Assembly: GCA_023079485.1 (NCBI GenBank)
Contig: CM041084.1
Coordinates: 130,522,792-130,586,791 of the forward strand
Length of the DNA stretch: 64,000 nucleotides
Source of the DNA: Archilochus colubris
Taxonomy: Eukaryota > Chordata > Aves > Apodiformes > Trochilidae
Reading direction: 5' to 3'
Both the position numbers and the translations under genes were made by a program. The notes below the pieces were generated by a model, which saw only the letters and a list, made by a program, of their open reading frames with translations, had not been told where the DNA came from and did not search any database. Below, piece after piece: positions 1 to 15,501 of this stretch. Within the stretch, counting starts at the first letter, position 1. Each line of letters opens with the position of its first letter.

Positions 1-3560
<3,560 letters not shown>

Positions 3561-3660
3561 CTGAAATGGAAAGTTTTAGTAGCTCCGACCCCAACGCCGG
3601 GTCACAGACTCAGCGGCCGTTCCGCAGCGTTCGCTTACGTGCCTTGAAAACTTGACCGCA
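3561..3660 (-). other. YWHAZ: Candidate non-coding first or second 5'UTR exon of YWHAZ, donor at 3561/3560
   Basis: On the minus strand the sequence reads CATTTCAG|GTGACT, a good donor match at the downstream edge of the CpG island. The same site could instead be an acceptor, because CTTTCCATTTCAG is pyrimidine-rich. The upstream boundary is not determinable by eye. Confidence 0.4.
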
Positions 3661-4035
3661 CCAGCACCAGCCGGTTAAGGAGCCATTTTAAGGCAAGGTT
3701 TTGGCTACGGTTACTTTACCACCCGGCGTGACCAGGACGAGCCCGGTTGAGAGGCCGGCCCACACGCCAGTCCGCCGGGCCGCCCGCAGGCTGCTACGGC
3801 AATCTGTCTCCCGGACACCCGGCCGTTCCCGGAGGCCGAGGGCCCCGCCCGCAGGCGCCGCGCTTCCCGCGGTTCCCCGCAGGCGGTGACAGCAGAAAAT
3901 GGAGCGGGTCGGGGGCGGAGCGGGCTGCGCGGCCCCCCGGGGCCAGGCGGCGCGCCCCGGGCCGCCCCTCCCCGCGATGCGGCCGCCGCATCCGCCCGTC
4001 GCGGGGACACCCAGCGCCTCGCCGGCCGCCTTTGT

Positions 4036-4043
4036 CATGGCGG
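4036..4043 (+). promoter_or_regulatory. YY1-like site CATGGCGG
   Basis: The core ATGGCGG matches the usual YY1 consensus, which is often found near CpG-island start sites. It is 50 bp downstream, on the minus strand, of the 4092 donor. A weaker relative, AATATGGC, is at 5513-5520. Confidence 0.4.
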
Positions 4044-4091
4044 ATCGGCGCCGGAGCCCAACCCACTCCAGAGCGCGGTAATCCCGCTCAC

Positions 4092-4190
4092 CTCCGCCCA
4101 GCGCCGGGGGCAGGGGCGAAGGAGGATGCCGCGCCCCCGCCGCAGCAGCGACCGGACGAAGGGAAGCCCGCAGGAACCCCGGGGGACGAG
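4092..4190 (-). other. YWHAZ: Candidate alternative first exon of YWHAZ, donor at 4092/4091
   Basis: The minus strand reads GGCGGAG|GTGAGC, a near-consensus splice donor inside the CpG island. The exon would extend to higher coordinates; its start is unknown and the right boundary given is nominal. Confidence 0.5.
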
Positions 4191-4525
4191 CCGGGGGAAG
4201 AGCGAGGAGGGAGGGAGACGGAGGCCACTCCTGTCTCGGGGGAGCTGCCGTTCCTGCCCAGACCCCTCGCCCGGGAGAGAGGGAGGGAGGGGGCAGGATG
4301 GACGGGGGCGGGCTGGGCGGAGGGAGCCCAACAGAGGGGCGGCCGCTGCCGCTCCTCCGCGCCTGGGCAGCGCTCCCGGCGGGAGACCACACCCAGCGGC
4401 GCCCGCCCGCGCCCCGCGCATCGGCTCACCGCCCCCGGCCGGCGGAGGCGGCGTGTCCTCCCCCCACTCCCTCCCCAGGAGCGAGAGGTCGCCCCCGCCC
4501 GCAGCTCCACGGGTGGAGCCCTCAC

Positions 4526-4600
4526 CTGCCGCCCCCTCCCCCGCTCTGCCGCCCCCGGTTGCTCTTCCCCTCCCCCCCCTCCTCGCTCACGGGGAGGGGC
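4526..4600 (-). other. YWHAZ: Candidate alternative first exon of YWHAZ, donor at 4526/4525
   Basis: The minus strand reads GGCAG|GTGAGG, a consensus donor within C/G-rich sequence. The transcription start was not located; the right boundary is nominal. Confidence 0.5.
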
Positions 4601-4614
4601 CGCCGCGGCCTCAC

Positions 4615-4700
4615 CTGCGCGGCCCCCACCCGCCGCCTTTCGCAGCGGCCCTCGCGTAGGCGGCTCCCTCCGGCCCGCTCTCTCCCCGCGGAGCCCTCCG
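4615..4700 (-). other. YWHAZ: Candidate alternative first exon of YWHAZ, donor at 4615/4614
   Basis: The minus strand reads GCGCAG|GTGAGG, nearly identical to the donor 89 bp away at 4526. The two may be alternative donors of one exon. The right boundary is nominal. Confidence 0.5.
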
Positions 4701-4854
4701 GCCACCGAGGCCAGAAGATTTTGGGGGAGGGGGGAGGGGTTAGGAAGAGGGGAGCAGGGAGGGCTCGGCGCTTCCCGCCGGCCACTTCGTTCAGCTCCCC
4801 GGGGGCGGGGGTCTGGGTGCCGGGGCGGCCGCCCGGCGCGGCGGGCCCCGTTAC

Positions 4855-4960
4855 CTGTGCGCGGCGGGTGCGCGGCGGCGGCTGTCTCGGTGCGGGCGGC
4901 CGGCGCGGACTGTGCCTGTCTCTCGGCTCGCTGCGCTGCAGCCTCTCTCCCAGCGCCACA
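4855..4960 (-). other. YWHAZ: Candidate main first exon of YWHAZ, donor at 4855/4854
   Basis: The minus strand reads CGCACAG|GTAACG, a good donor. About 120 bp further upstream is an inverted CCAAT box and about 160 bp upstream is a palindromic CRE. A start site near 4930-4960 would give a short non-coding exon with normal core-promoter spacing. This is inferred from spacing and not proven. Confidence 0.55.
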
Positions 4961-4973
4961 CACGGCGTCTCCG

Positions 4974-4978
4974 CCAAT
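4974..4978 (+). promoter_or_regulatory. CCAAT box (inverted relative to YWHAZ)
   Basis: CCGCCAATCA on the plus strand is a good NF-Y type site. It lies 36 bp from the CRE, in the densest part of the CpG island. Confidence 0.6.
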
Positions 4979-5013
4979 CACCGCGCCGCAGCGCACGGGC
5001 AGCGCACCGCCCG

Positions 5014-5021
5014 TGACGTCA
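5014..5021. promoter_or_regulatory. Palindromic cAMP response element TGACGTCA
   Basis: A perfect 8-bp consensus CRE, the binding site for CREB/ATF proteins. It lies in CpG-island promoter DNA upstream of the 4855 donor. The palindrome gives no orientation, so it could serve YWHAZ and any divergent transcript. Confidence 0.75.
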
Positions 5022-5950
5022 AGCGGGGCCATGGCAACCGCGAAGGCGCGAGCACGAGCCCGCGCCTCCCCCGGCGCGCCACAGGGTGGAGGCCGCGCCA
5101 ACCGCCGCGGGTGCCGGCAGCGCGCGGCCTGGCGGGACACGCCCAGAACCGCCAGCCCTGCCCGCGGGTGCGCGCCTCGCCCCCCCCACTCCCACCGCAC
5201 CGACTGCGGAGCCGAGGGGGGGTGGGGGATGCGCGTTGCGCGGCTGCCGCAGGGTCGAGCCGAGTCGAGCCGGGCCGAGCCGAGCTGGGCCGGGGTGAGG
5301 CGCCGTCCCGCCTCCTCAGCCCTGGTTTTTGACACTCCGCCAGCCGCCTCGCCCGGCCCGGCCGGGCTCGCTCCCGGCTGCCGCCCGGCGGGGCGGCTCC
5401 GCACCCTCCCCTGCCTGAGGAGGGCGGCGGTGGCGGGGCTGTCCCCGGGCCTGCGGCACAGGGCGCCGTGTGGAACCTGGAGGGGGGGAGGGGCGAGGGG
5501 CGCGGCACCGCTAATATGGCCGAGGGTTGTGTGGGGAGTCACCGCCGCCCCCATTTGCCGCACGGCCCCGGCGACTTCTCCCGGCTTTGTGTTTTCCATG
5601 AGTTTTTCCCATTCCATCCCCTTTGCCGAGCCCCCGCGGGACCTGGCTGAGTGTCGGGGCCTGGCGGAGCGTAGGGCGGCGGCCCCGTTGCGGAGCCGCA
5701 CCGTGCGGAGGCCGGGCCGGTGGGTGAGCTCCGGGGTACGGAGGGAACGAGGAGGGTCTCGGTGCGTGAGGGGCTGCATGGGCCGAGCGAAGCATCGCAC
5801 CCGGAACCTCCCGCCGAAGCCGGAGTGGGGAGCAGGCAGAAGAGAGGTCGGCACAGCGAGCCTGGCCAGGCGCCCGGGGAGGGGGCAGCGTGGGATGGAC
5901 ACTGAGAGACTCTGCCGAGGGGTCCGGTGGGGTGGGTACGGTGCCGGGCT

Positions 5951-8900
5951 CTGCAGATGCAAAGCCCTTTTTGCAAGTTCTGCCTTAGAAAGGCAAACAG
6001 GCGTCCTGGCCAGCACCACGCAAACATTCTTGAGAACATGCTGATAAGAATAGGGAAGAGTATTTAAAATAATAAATACTGCTTTTGTAGGAAATGCTTT
6101 TTGAAAGAGTGTTCCCCAAAAGTGTTTAAAGCCTGCATTTAATTGTCCCATTTTTTGAAGAGCTTGCCCTGGCGTGATTCCCTTACAAGTATGTGGTGTC
6201 CTGACCTCTTGCATGCGTTCTGCTGGGTTCTGGGATCAGCACTATCTCACAGAACTAGGAAAAAAGATGGAGAATAGTAAGGTAAAGAAAGCACCTCAGT
6301 ATGCTTTTTTAAAAGGTTCGGGTGGGATAGAGGGGGTAGGGAGATGTTCTTTACCAGACTCATGTGGTGTCTGGCAACGAAGAAAAGCACCTCCAGCAGG
6401 AGGTAGATACTCTGCTAGGGATTCAGAGCACTCCAGGCTCTGGTTGGTGTCTATGGGAGACCCTGGTGAGAACTCCGCCCCATCCTTTTCAGTGCCAGGT
6501 CTCATCCACAAACTCGGGCTCCGGCCCCGTGGTTGGTTACTGGATCCCAGCTGTGGAGCCGTAACTGGGAATGGTGCGGCAGGAGCTTTCTGAGTGTCTG
6601 CTGCTTGGGTCACCAACACTTGCTTGACTGAGCAACTTGCACAGAAATAGCTGCAGTGCAGGACAGACGTGTATTTGTGTTGTTAGTCATAAAAATCTGT
6701 TGGAAGGGCAGTGTGTGGGAATAGCATAGGAAGAGTGAAGTGCTTGCCTTGCAGAAAGCTGAAGTTATGAGTGTGTTTGTGTCCCTGGGATGGTACTGTC
6801 TGGGACAAGTTTGGTGTGGTACCAGAGAAAGCAGCAGCAACAGGTTCTTGTGAAGGCAAATGGCCTTCTGCCTCGTGGCTCCTCTAGTCTTGCCTTTTCC
6901 TGACTTTCCCTGGAGCTTCTGGGGTAGCTTCTTGGCATATTTGTCTTCCTTCCACCCAACACTGATGAAGTGACTGTAGACCTGACTGATAAAATGACCA
7001 GAACGGGGCTTATATTTCTTAATCTTCAAAACAACCATCCTGTGTTGTGACTGAATATCAGATTTGTATCTGACAAAGTTGGCTTATTAAGAATAGGGCT
7101 TTTTTTCACTTAGCATTTAAATTGTATTATATAAAGATTTCTGGTTTGGATTTTCTGGGCCGGATTGTGTTTTCTGTAATGGCATTTTACCTGCAGCATT
7201 GTTTCTTGGATCTCTTGCTGTCCTTTCTCATGGCCTAAGATGGATGCTGAGGTTTGCCGTAATGTACAATTTTCTCTGTGTGAGTTTTGTTCAGCAGCTT
7301 CTGTTGTCTTATATACTGATGTAACAGTGGGGTCTGTTTTCTTGTATTCTCATCAGTTCTAGTGCCTTCCATTTACTTCAAGGTTTAATGAATTTCACTC
7401 ACGTTCCTGTGGAATATTGCTGGAATGCTTGTGAAGTGAGCTAAAAAAAGGCAAAGTGGGCAATACCGGGTAGAGCAAAGCTTACCAAAATTTACTAGCT
7501 GTGTCAAGTGAGATCACTGTTGCTTAATTTAAATGTGAAGAAAAACATAACCTTCCTTTTTACTTCCCCAGCAATGCTTTGGTGGAGTATACAGGTACAG
7601 AGGAGTTAGTTTTTGAAACAAGCATCGTAAGGCTCAGGTTCATAATGTATTCCAATACAATGCTTCTTCATCTTATCTGTTTTTATTTTTTGTCATTATT
7701 TTCCACTTTAGGAAGCAATAGGAGGAGAGCTTGAGAGCTGTACTTGAACACAGATGGTATGATGGCACAGCATTTGCTGCAACTTGCTTCAAGTTGTGTT
7801 ACAGAGTTCATTTTTAACATAAGCTTTAAACCTTTATTTTGTAGGAAAGTCTCTTTGAAATGGCAACCACCCAAATATAGGCTTTACACTTCCAGAGGTA
7901 TTTGAATGCTTTGTGATAACATGATGAAATATTAAATGCTGCAGGAAAAATAATAATCCTTAAAAGTGCATAAAGAATCCAGATTAGAGTGTATGTTAGC
8001 TGAAGCACAGGTATGTATTATATTTGATATCTCCAGGAAATAGGGGGGAACCCCTTGTGAAGTAGGCTGCAATACTGTGGGCAGTGTTAATAATTTTGTG
8101 GAAGGAAAACATCAGCCTTTTCATTCACTTCTTGCCATTATTTCTGGTTTTGGATTGAATGGAACATCTCCTACAACAACCCTAATTGCCACTAACTGTA
8201 GTTCTTGTTTGCTAACAGCCCCATATGTCAATAGAGGCTGCACTCCTTCCCCTTTAAGTGGGCTATTTTTGCCAAACACCATTTCCACTGCTCTGGATTT
8301 CATGAACTCTGTCATTTGAAACAGATCCAAGGAATAAGACATTACTCACCTTTGCATATGCTGCTCTTAAACAGATACTCTCCTGCTGTCTTCTATTCTT
8401 ATATTTCCTGCACTTTTCCTCCCTCCCTCACCCGTGTGGAATGTTTTATTTTGTCTTGTTTATTGAAGTTTTGGCCGGGGAACTTTGCCTCTTAAAAAGA
8501 TAGGCTTTAGGCAGTTTCCTTTTCTTCAGATGCATTTTTCCTGCTGCTCTCCAGGCAGCTTTTGGTTGGATGACTTGCACTTCCACTATCTCAGACTGCC
8601 AGGCGGGCTTGGCGACAGCGAGGAGCAAAAACTCATTTGTGGAGTTAGACACATTTGCATAAAAAAGTGTATATGTATGTTTATTTAGAGTACTTCTCCC
8701 TTTCTTATATGCAAGGAAGAAATTGAGAGATGGGGGAGGGACGAGGGGGAAGAAGAAGAAGAAAATGACCCCAGACACCTTTCAGTCTCCCTTTAACACA
8801 GCATTGTGTTTTCTTCTTCCCTCTCCCAGAAGTATTTAGTTATTCTGCCCTGTGCTTAACCATAGACAATTAAGTGAATGGGTAGCAAGGCAAGGTTATC

Positions 8901-9190
8901 CATGCACTAGAAGAGGGGGGCAGGATTTTTGAAGAGATACCCTCAGGAAGGCCAGGGAACACAGTCCACGATGTCTGTAGGAATAGCTCTTAAAGTCGGT
9001 GAGTGCTGTCGGGACTGTCGGGACAGCAGTGGTTGCTTGCAGTGCTAACCATGCTGCTGCTAGAAAATGGAGATGTTCTGATGGACTGGTTTTTTTTTTT
9101 TCCTGGGAACAGGAAAATGAGGAAAGGCAGCCCAGCAAAGGGCATTTCTCTGGAGACCAGAAGATGATTCTGCAATTCTGTGGCCTAGAG
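5951..9190. other. Upstream flank of YWHAZ, no gene recognised
   Basis: CpG drops sharply after the island. Open frames here (up to about 140 codons) have no recognisable protein similarity. No transposon was recognised. Good plus-strand donor-like sites occur at 5723/5724 inside the island and at 6281 (AAG|GTAAAG). They leave room for a divergent non-coding transcript, but nothing proves one. Confidence 0.6.
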
Positions 9191-9193
9191 CGT

Positions 9194-9216
9194 GGGGGTA
9201 GGGGTGGGGGGTGGGG
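9194..9216 (+). other. Strong G-quadruplex motif
   Basis: Four G-runs of 5, 4, 6 and 4 are separated by loops of only 2, 1 and 1 bases. This is a canonical, very stable quadruplex-type motif in otherwise ordinary intergenic DNA. Confidence 0.85.
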
Positions 9217-12200
9217 AAGAGGAATTCCAGCCCTGTTGTGTGCTCTCCTGCTGTAAGGAGCTAATGGAGCTAATTTTTTTGTTTGTTTGTTTGGGGGTTT
9301 TTTTGTGACTTGGTTACATACCTTCCTGCCGATTCTTAGGCTACATTATTATACTGTATAAAAGAATATCCTTAGACATCCTTTGTGTGCTTCTGTTAAG
9401 CTGCTTGCACCACACTTAGCAAAGCAAGGTTGTCAAGAGTATTACCACATCTCTAGAATAAAACATTTAATAACATTTTTAGGCACAGCCTGTGATTTCC
9501 AAGCCAAACTTCAAGCTTTGCACAAGGGAATGAGGTACTTAATTCCTCTCCTCTATATTCTGATCTTGCTTTTGAATCAAGCAACACCCTTGTAGGCTTA
9601 CCCAACTGAGAGACTTCAGTGAAGGATAGTTGCATTTTAGACTTTCCTTCCTTTTTGTTCTTTCCTGCACCCCCCAGTCCCTCTCCCCACTGTGGGTCTA
9701 AACTGAGTCAGATTCTGACTCTGTGTCAGGTGCCAATGATAAAATAAAAAATTGTGGATAAGGCTGCTATTTTCCATCGCAGAGTGGAAAGTAGTTAGAG
9801 CTGCTGGATCTCACTTGGCTTTTCTCTCTGCTTCACCAAAAGTGTCCTGAGAACCCTCTCTAACCTCCTCACCCAACTGTCCATAGACTAGTTTTATTTT
9901 TTAAAAGTTACAGATTTAGCCAAAGAATCAAAGTACCAGTAAATCTTTCTTAGGTAATCCTGTACCTTGGGTTTAAATCTTGAAATTTTGGATGTGGATT
10001 GGTTTAAATATATATGTAGAGAGTTTGTGCATGACTGGAAATGTCCCCATGGATGATTCCTCAGATTCCAATGTCAATAAAATGCAAAGGTCATTTTCAC
10101 AAAAATAATTTTGAAATGTTTGCAAACATCTTGTAACAAAACTGACAAGTATTCAAGGAGGATATTGAAATACGCACCAGATAAATGACATAGAAGTGAA
10201 GAATTGTAAGTTGGCACATTCCTTAATTCTGAAAAAAAAAGTGATGTAAAATGGCAACTCCCTTCACAGACTTTGTCGCCAATGTTGAAGATAAATCAGC
10301 CCCGCTCTTTAACTGCCTGCTGACCTTTCTGAGAAAGGAAGGCAGGTGCTGTCTCTGTTCTTGTTCAAAAAAAGCTACAGAGAAATATGAAAGACATGCT
10401 TGGATAGGTGTCATTAAAAGCTGAATTTAATCTAAATAACTTTCATTTCTGACATTTAGTGTATGAGATGGGGGAGGACATCAGGACCTGGCCACAGCTG
10501 AAGGGCTGCAGTATCCTTCAGTAACCAGTGTGCTGTAAGGAGGGTTTGAGAGGCCCGACTCGCCAGGCTGTCACAGATAGAACATAGTTCCACACACAGA
10601 TCTTGTTTGTTTCCTTTTGTTGCAGGGCTTGAGTGTGTTGGTGACATCTGGAGCACTTACACATTGAATGTAAAAGTGTAAAAATTCTTGACCTGCTGAG
10701 AAATTTTGAACACGGGCAACTTGGCATTACTTTGGGTGTACCTACTTTCCTATGGAAAATTCAGTTTGTTTTTATGTTGCACCTGAGGTGATTTTACAGT
10801 GTTAGATGCAAACTCACAATCTGCACAGAGAAAGTTCACGAGTCTTGAATAAGATTGATTAATCAGACTATTTTGAGATGCAGCTAAAGAGTGTTTTAGG
10901 GATGCTGCTGCAGTCATCAGAACTGTGAAGAGATCAAATGAAGTATCTCCAACCATCAGCAGCAAAAAGGAGACTTAACACCAGTGTCTGAAAACACTTG
11001 GCTACACAGAGGCCTGAAAATGCAACATATATCATTCACATATTATGGTTTTTTAATATTCTAATTCCTAACCTATTGCCCAATACTGAGGTATTTGTGC
11101 ATCTTCCAAAGATACACAGAAAGAGTGTACTGCCTATATTCTCCATTTCTCCCCACAGGAATCAAGATGGATGGTACAGAAAAGGGCATCTTTGCCCTGG
11201 GATGTGTGAAGGAGGCAGTCAGCCACCAGCTCCTTGGGGAGCATTGGCTAAACATGGGTTCTCCATGGCTGGGAGTCCAAGTTGGCGTGAATTTAATTTG
11301 GTGTTGATGAATTAACTGTGCATCAGTCTTATCCTGGTCCTTCATGCAGGTCTGAATTACACACTGAGATGCTGAATCTCGAGTGACTATGTTTGCTTAT
11401 AGATGAAAACAGCTCTTTTTCCAAACAATAGCCATTGGGATTTGGGAACTTGGAATTCTTTTTAGCTTTTATTCATTTACATTTTGTGTAAATTTCTTTT
11501 GAGTAGGGAAGAAAAAACTTTAAAAGTGTCACCAGGAGAGACAGGATGTCTTGAAGCAAATTTGAGACTAACATAATTCTATTATACCTACTTTGATTTA
11601 TTTTTGAACTTACTTTTTATTTCTTTGACCTCACTAGCTAATGTTGTTTTGACGTTGATTGTCAGGAAAAAGGCTCCATAATGTCTTGTTTCAAATTGGT
11701 TCTGCCACTTAATTTCAGACCTTCTTGTCTTGCATGCATTTATCTTGAGTTAGTTTTTAATTTTTTTTAGATGATAGGTTATTTATTTTCTTTACATTCT
11801 TTAGGAATATATATTAGGTGTCAGAGCTGAAGGCATTAGAAAAATGCCAGGGTGCAAGTTCACAGTCTTGTAAGGTACACCCTGAGGATTTTTGGAGGAC
11901 CTTAAAAATGAAATAGAGCAGCTGCCATAGGATATATGCAAACTGTTATAAGCATTTGTTTATATCAATGGGTAATGTATTGAACTCTTATTTTTAAGTG
12001 ATAATCCAAGGAGTTATTAATACAGAGAACAGTGTATTAGATGATCCCTTGAAGTTCTACTCAAAAATGCAATGATACAGCACCTCCAAGTTAATTTTAT
12101 GAGGTGGCCTAAGAAATTACAATTTCCAGAGTTGGAGAATCTGTCTCCTTAATTTCTTACTGGTATCTGAATGGTTCAATAGTGATGTAGATGAAGGATA

Positions 12201-15200
12201 ATTTACTAATGTATTTAGATTTTCACAAGTCCCTGGTAAAATTATCACAACAGGCTACTGAAGACATTCAAGATGTAGTTTTACAAGGGCCCTAAATACA
12301 TAAATAAGTAATTTTATTCACATCATAGGCATTAGTAGCATTTTTAACCTTGAAGATTTTCATAATGTAGGAGGAACTTATTTTCCACTGGTAAAATTGC
12401 TCAGTTCCCTTGTTTTTGCTGCCGAGCGTGTGCAAAACCATTTTGACAGCTCTAGGCTGCTAAGCCCCAAAGAAATATATAAAATAAGAATTTTCTTGCA
12501 GGTTTCCACTCAACTGCCTGTCAACTTCAGTTTTGCATCCCAGCAACCAATTTCAACTACATTTATTTTATACTGACTACATTTATTGCAATTTATTTTA
12601 TATTCTTGATAGGATATTGAATGAGGCTTTCAGGGCCACAGATTGCTGCTGAAGTGTTGGACAACATTTGGCATGAACAGGATCAGAAATTAAAAACTGG
12701 CATTTTTTAGCCTGGTTGCCATTGAAATTAGGTTTAAGATACTGTGTTGTTTATCTCTTTGTACATTCAGCAATTCCCCTTAAAAACTTTGGGACCCAAA
12801 TTTCAACCGAATTTGAAGGATGAGCTGGAATCTCAAGATAAATAAGGTCTGTGAAAACCTGCAGCTGTGCAGAGGAAAAAGTGCATAATCAAATGCCTGC
12901 TCTGTGGAAAAGGCAGGTGGAAGGCAGCCTTTCTGTAGCAGTTGAGAGCCACCAGCCTGCCAGAGAATGCTCAAAGATTTTTTCCTGAGCATAGCATGTG
13001 CCCTATATGGAGAGGAGGCTTTGGGAGAGACCCTGAGGTTCTTAAGGCAGGGGAGATTTTAGGAGACAACACAAGTCCATGAAAACCATCAATCAAGCAA
13101 CCCCGGCCTTGTTTGCTTTATTTCTTGCAGAGCAACTTGATTCTTACTTGGCCTCTTCCTCTTCCCACCCTGAACACCTTTTTTTCCTCCCAGAATCTCC
13201 AGGGTCTGTTACTATCTTTGTATTCCCCTTGCTCTCCTGGCTCAGCATCAATTTCTGTAACTTAACCAGCCTAAGAATTCTGGCTGACTTAGTAATGAGG
13301 TCTCAGATGCAGCCTGGTGAGAGCCAGTTACCGGCTGTCTCTTCATCTGAAAAGTTCAACTGGGCTGTTAGGATATGCTGTTATCAATATCTGTAAAAAA
13401 ACTAATTAATACTGACCCCTTTCCATCTTTCCTGGAGAATTTTCTGTTTTGGTATTTATTTTTGAATTCCTATGGTGTGCACCTGCCAGCTACCTGGCAT
13501 ATTAAAACTCCAGCTCTTGTGTGAATCTAATTTAAAGGAAACTAACCAGAATCAAGCAACTGATTTTTTTTTAAAAGGAAAAGAATCTATAAGCACATTT
13601 CAAATAGTATATCCAACCCAACATCTCAGTGTTTTTAGAATATTCCTCTAAGATATGGAGGCTTACAGCTGTTCTATAGAGTCTGTATTGCTCAAAAATT
13701 GTGTGAGAGTTGTATATTTTACAACATCTAGCTTATCTGGAAAAAGAAAGAAAAATGTCTCGTCTCCTTTTTGTCTTTCTGCCAGGTTCTTCCTCAAGAT
13801 GGATACCTTATCTAACGTGGAAAGTTTTTGTAGTGCTTCTCTGATCAATTATCTAAAGAGTTCACAACTGAGCTGGTGTCAGAACAAAGAATAGACACAT
13901 GCATAGTACTGGGCTGTGATAAAGGGCTGCTCTTCTACACAACTTTCCAGCTTGTGAAACCTGTCTGGTTTTGCATAATAGATAAGCCCCAGGAAGTGTA
14001 AAATTAGTGGGAGTGCTTGCAGTATGGCCAAGTTACAGTTTTACAGTTGTTTAAAGGTCAGCAGTAAATTGACATCTACACCCAGTCTGTGGGGACAAAG
14101 CTCTTGAGTAAATGTCCACAGGATTTGCCTGGGGCTGCATGGAAAACTTGAAACCAGGTAAGGTTTGAGATCCCACTCTGTCACTTGCAAGCCAGGGGGC
14201 CAGGGTTACCAAACCAACCTTTCTTGTAATTTAGCTAGGGCAGACTTTGAAACTTAAGCCTTGAGGAAAGATTTCTGAAGCAAAAACTCCAGGCCTAAAG
14301 TCTCCCCAGCCAGGCACTCTTTTTCCCCCCAACTACTGGTTTTCTTTTTCTTACAACTTAACTTGAAAATGAGAAGAAAGTTCTTCCATGAGAAGAAAGA
14401 TGAATTGCTGAAGGAGGCTAATATGGATGCTAATATGTCTCAAATAGTTAATGTCTCACTTCCCAGTTAAGCATTTTTTTCAAACTTGGTAGGCTTCTGG
14501 CCAGGCTAATGAAGAGTGCAAGTAGGTTGTAACCAAATGATCTCTCTGAGACAATAAGCAGCATGTGAGCAGCAATAATAGCAGCAGACTAACTTCAGAA
14601 TGCTGCGAATTCCTCTGAGTTTCACCAACAGATTTGTTTATCAGCTCCAGATTTTACAATGTCATTTTTCATCTTTTACAGAAAAACTGTCACCAGAGCT
14701 GGTTACAGCTCACGCCTGCAAATGCAAAAAGTTGTATGGAGACAATAGCACACAAGAAGACTTGCTAGGCTGTGGATTAAGATGTGTACCAGTGCCAATT
14801 TTCAGAGAAGATGGTTTGCACCATATAAGATCTGAACTCAAAAGCAGAGTTTCGGTGTGATTCCTTAGAGATTCTAAGGAAAACAGGTGGAGGGACAAGA
14901 CTTGGAGGAAAAAAAATAAACCCAGAAAAGACAGTGTAGAAAATAATCCACTTGCTCTGAAAATAAAAAGGAAAAGAGGGTATTTAAAGAAGTCTGAGGT
15001 GTATCTAGTTTCAAAATTTGGCTGAAGAAAAAGATTTAATAAAAATCACTACTAGAGATGAAATCCATAGATGGTCTTAAAGGATGGAAAGATTTGTACT
15101 GCATCTTGTAACTATCAGTAAACAGAGCAGGGCTGTTAATAAGCAGATTATAAAACAAGGTGGAGAGCTGGAAGTGTCCATCTAGAGTTATGGTTGATAT

Positions 15201-15501
15201 TCAGGCAGGAACTTCTTGAAATGTCCTGAGCACCACAGAGCACACTTAAATCCATTAGATCTTGTGGTGTATGCTACTGGTACTTAGCATTGAATAAGCT
15301 CTCCAAACTACGTGTTTTCTCCATCTCCTGTAGACAAATAGAGTTAGGGGTTCTCTTTCTGATGAAACTTTTAAGCTCTTGGTGCACATATGTACAAGAC
15401 CAAGCTCACCCTTCAAGCAGCTGGGTGTAAACTTGGGGAAGACTTGTGCTGCAGATTCTTGGATAACAGGCTAGGGTGACATAGCTGTAGCTGAGCTGTA
15501 A
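9217..15501. other. Intergenic, no gene recognised
   Basis: AT-rich sequence without a convincing exon. It has a short (TTTG)n patch near 9280-9305. A possible, very degraded CR1 3' end is at about 12031-12078 (ATTAGATGATCCCTTGAAG followed by ATGCAATGATA), which is too short to assert. Nothing else was recognised. Confidence 0.6.

Larger units (their letters stand above)
3575..5950 (-). promoter_or_regulatory. YWHAZ: CpG island and promoter region of YWHAZ
   Basis: About 2.4 kb with very high G+C and abundant CpG, in sharp contrast to both flanks. It lies immediately upstream, on the minus strand, of intron 1. It contains many GC boxes, a palindromic CRE (5014-5021), an inverted CCAAT box (4974-4978) and YY1-like cores (4036-4043 and 5513-5520). 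It also has several G-rich quadruplex-capable runs on the plus strand (for example 4723-4739 and 5482-5500). Five good minus-strand donors are listed separately. The very long frames across it on both strands (over 700 codons) result from the lack of stop codons in GC-rich DNA and are not genes. Mammalian YWHAZ is known to use several alternative non-coding first exons, which matches this layout. Confidence 0.93.

Noticed and set aside
3747..6214. Open frames of 765 codons (plus strand) and 708 codons (minus strand) over the CpG island, with many shorter ones
   Set aside because: Stop codons are rare in GC-rich DNA. The predicted proteins are low-complexity Ala/Arg/Pro/Gly without domains and overlap one another on both strands, and the region is a promoter island.
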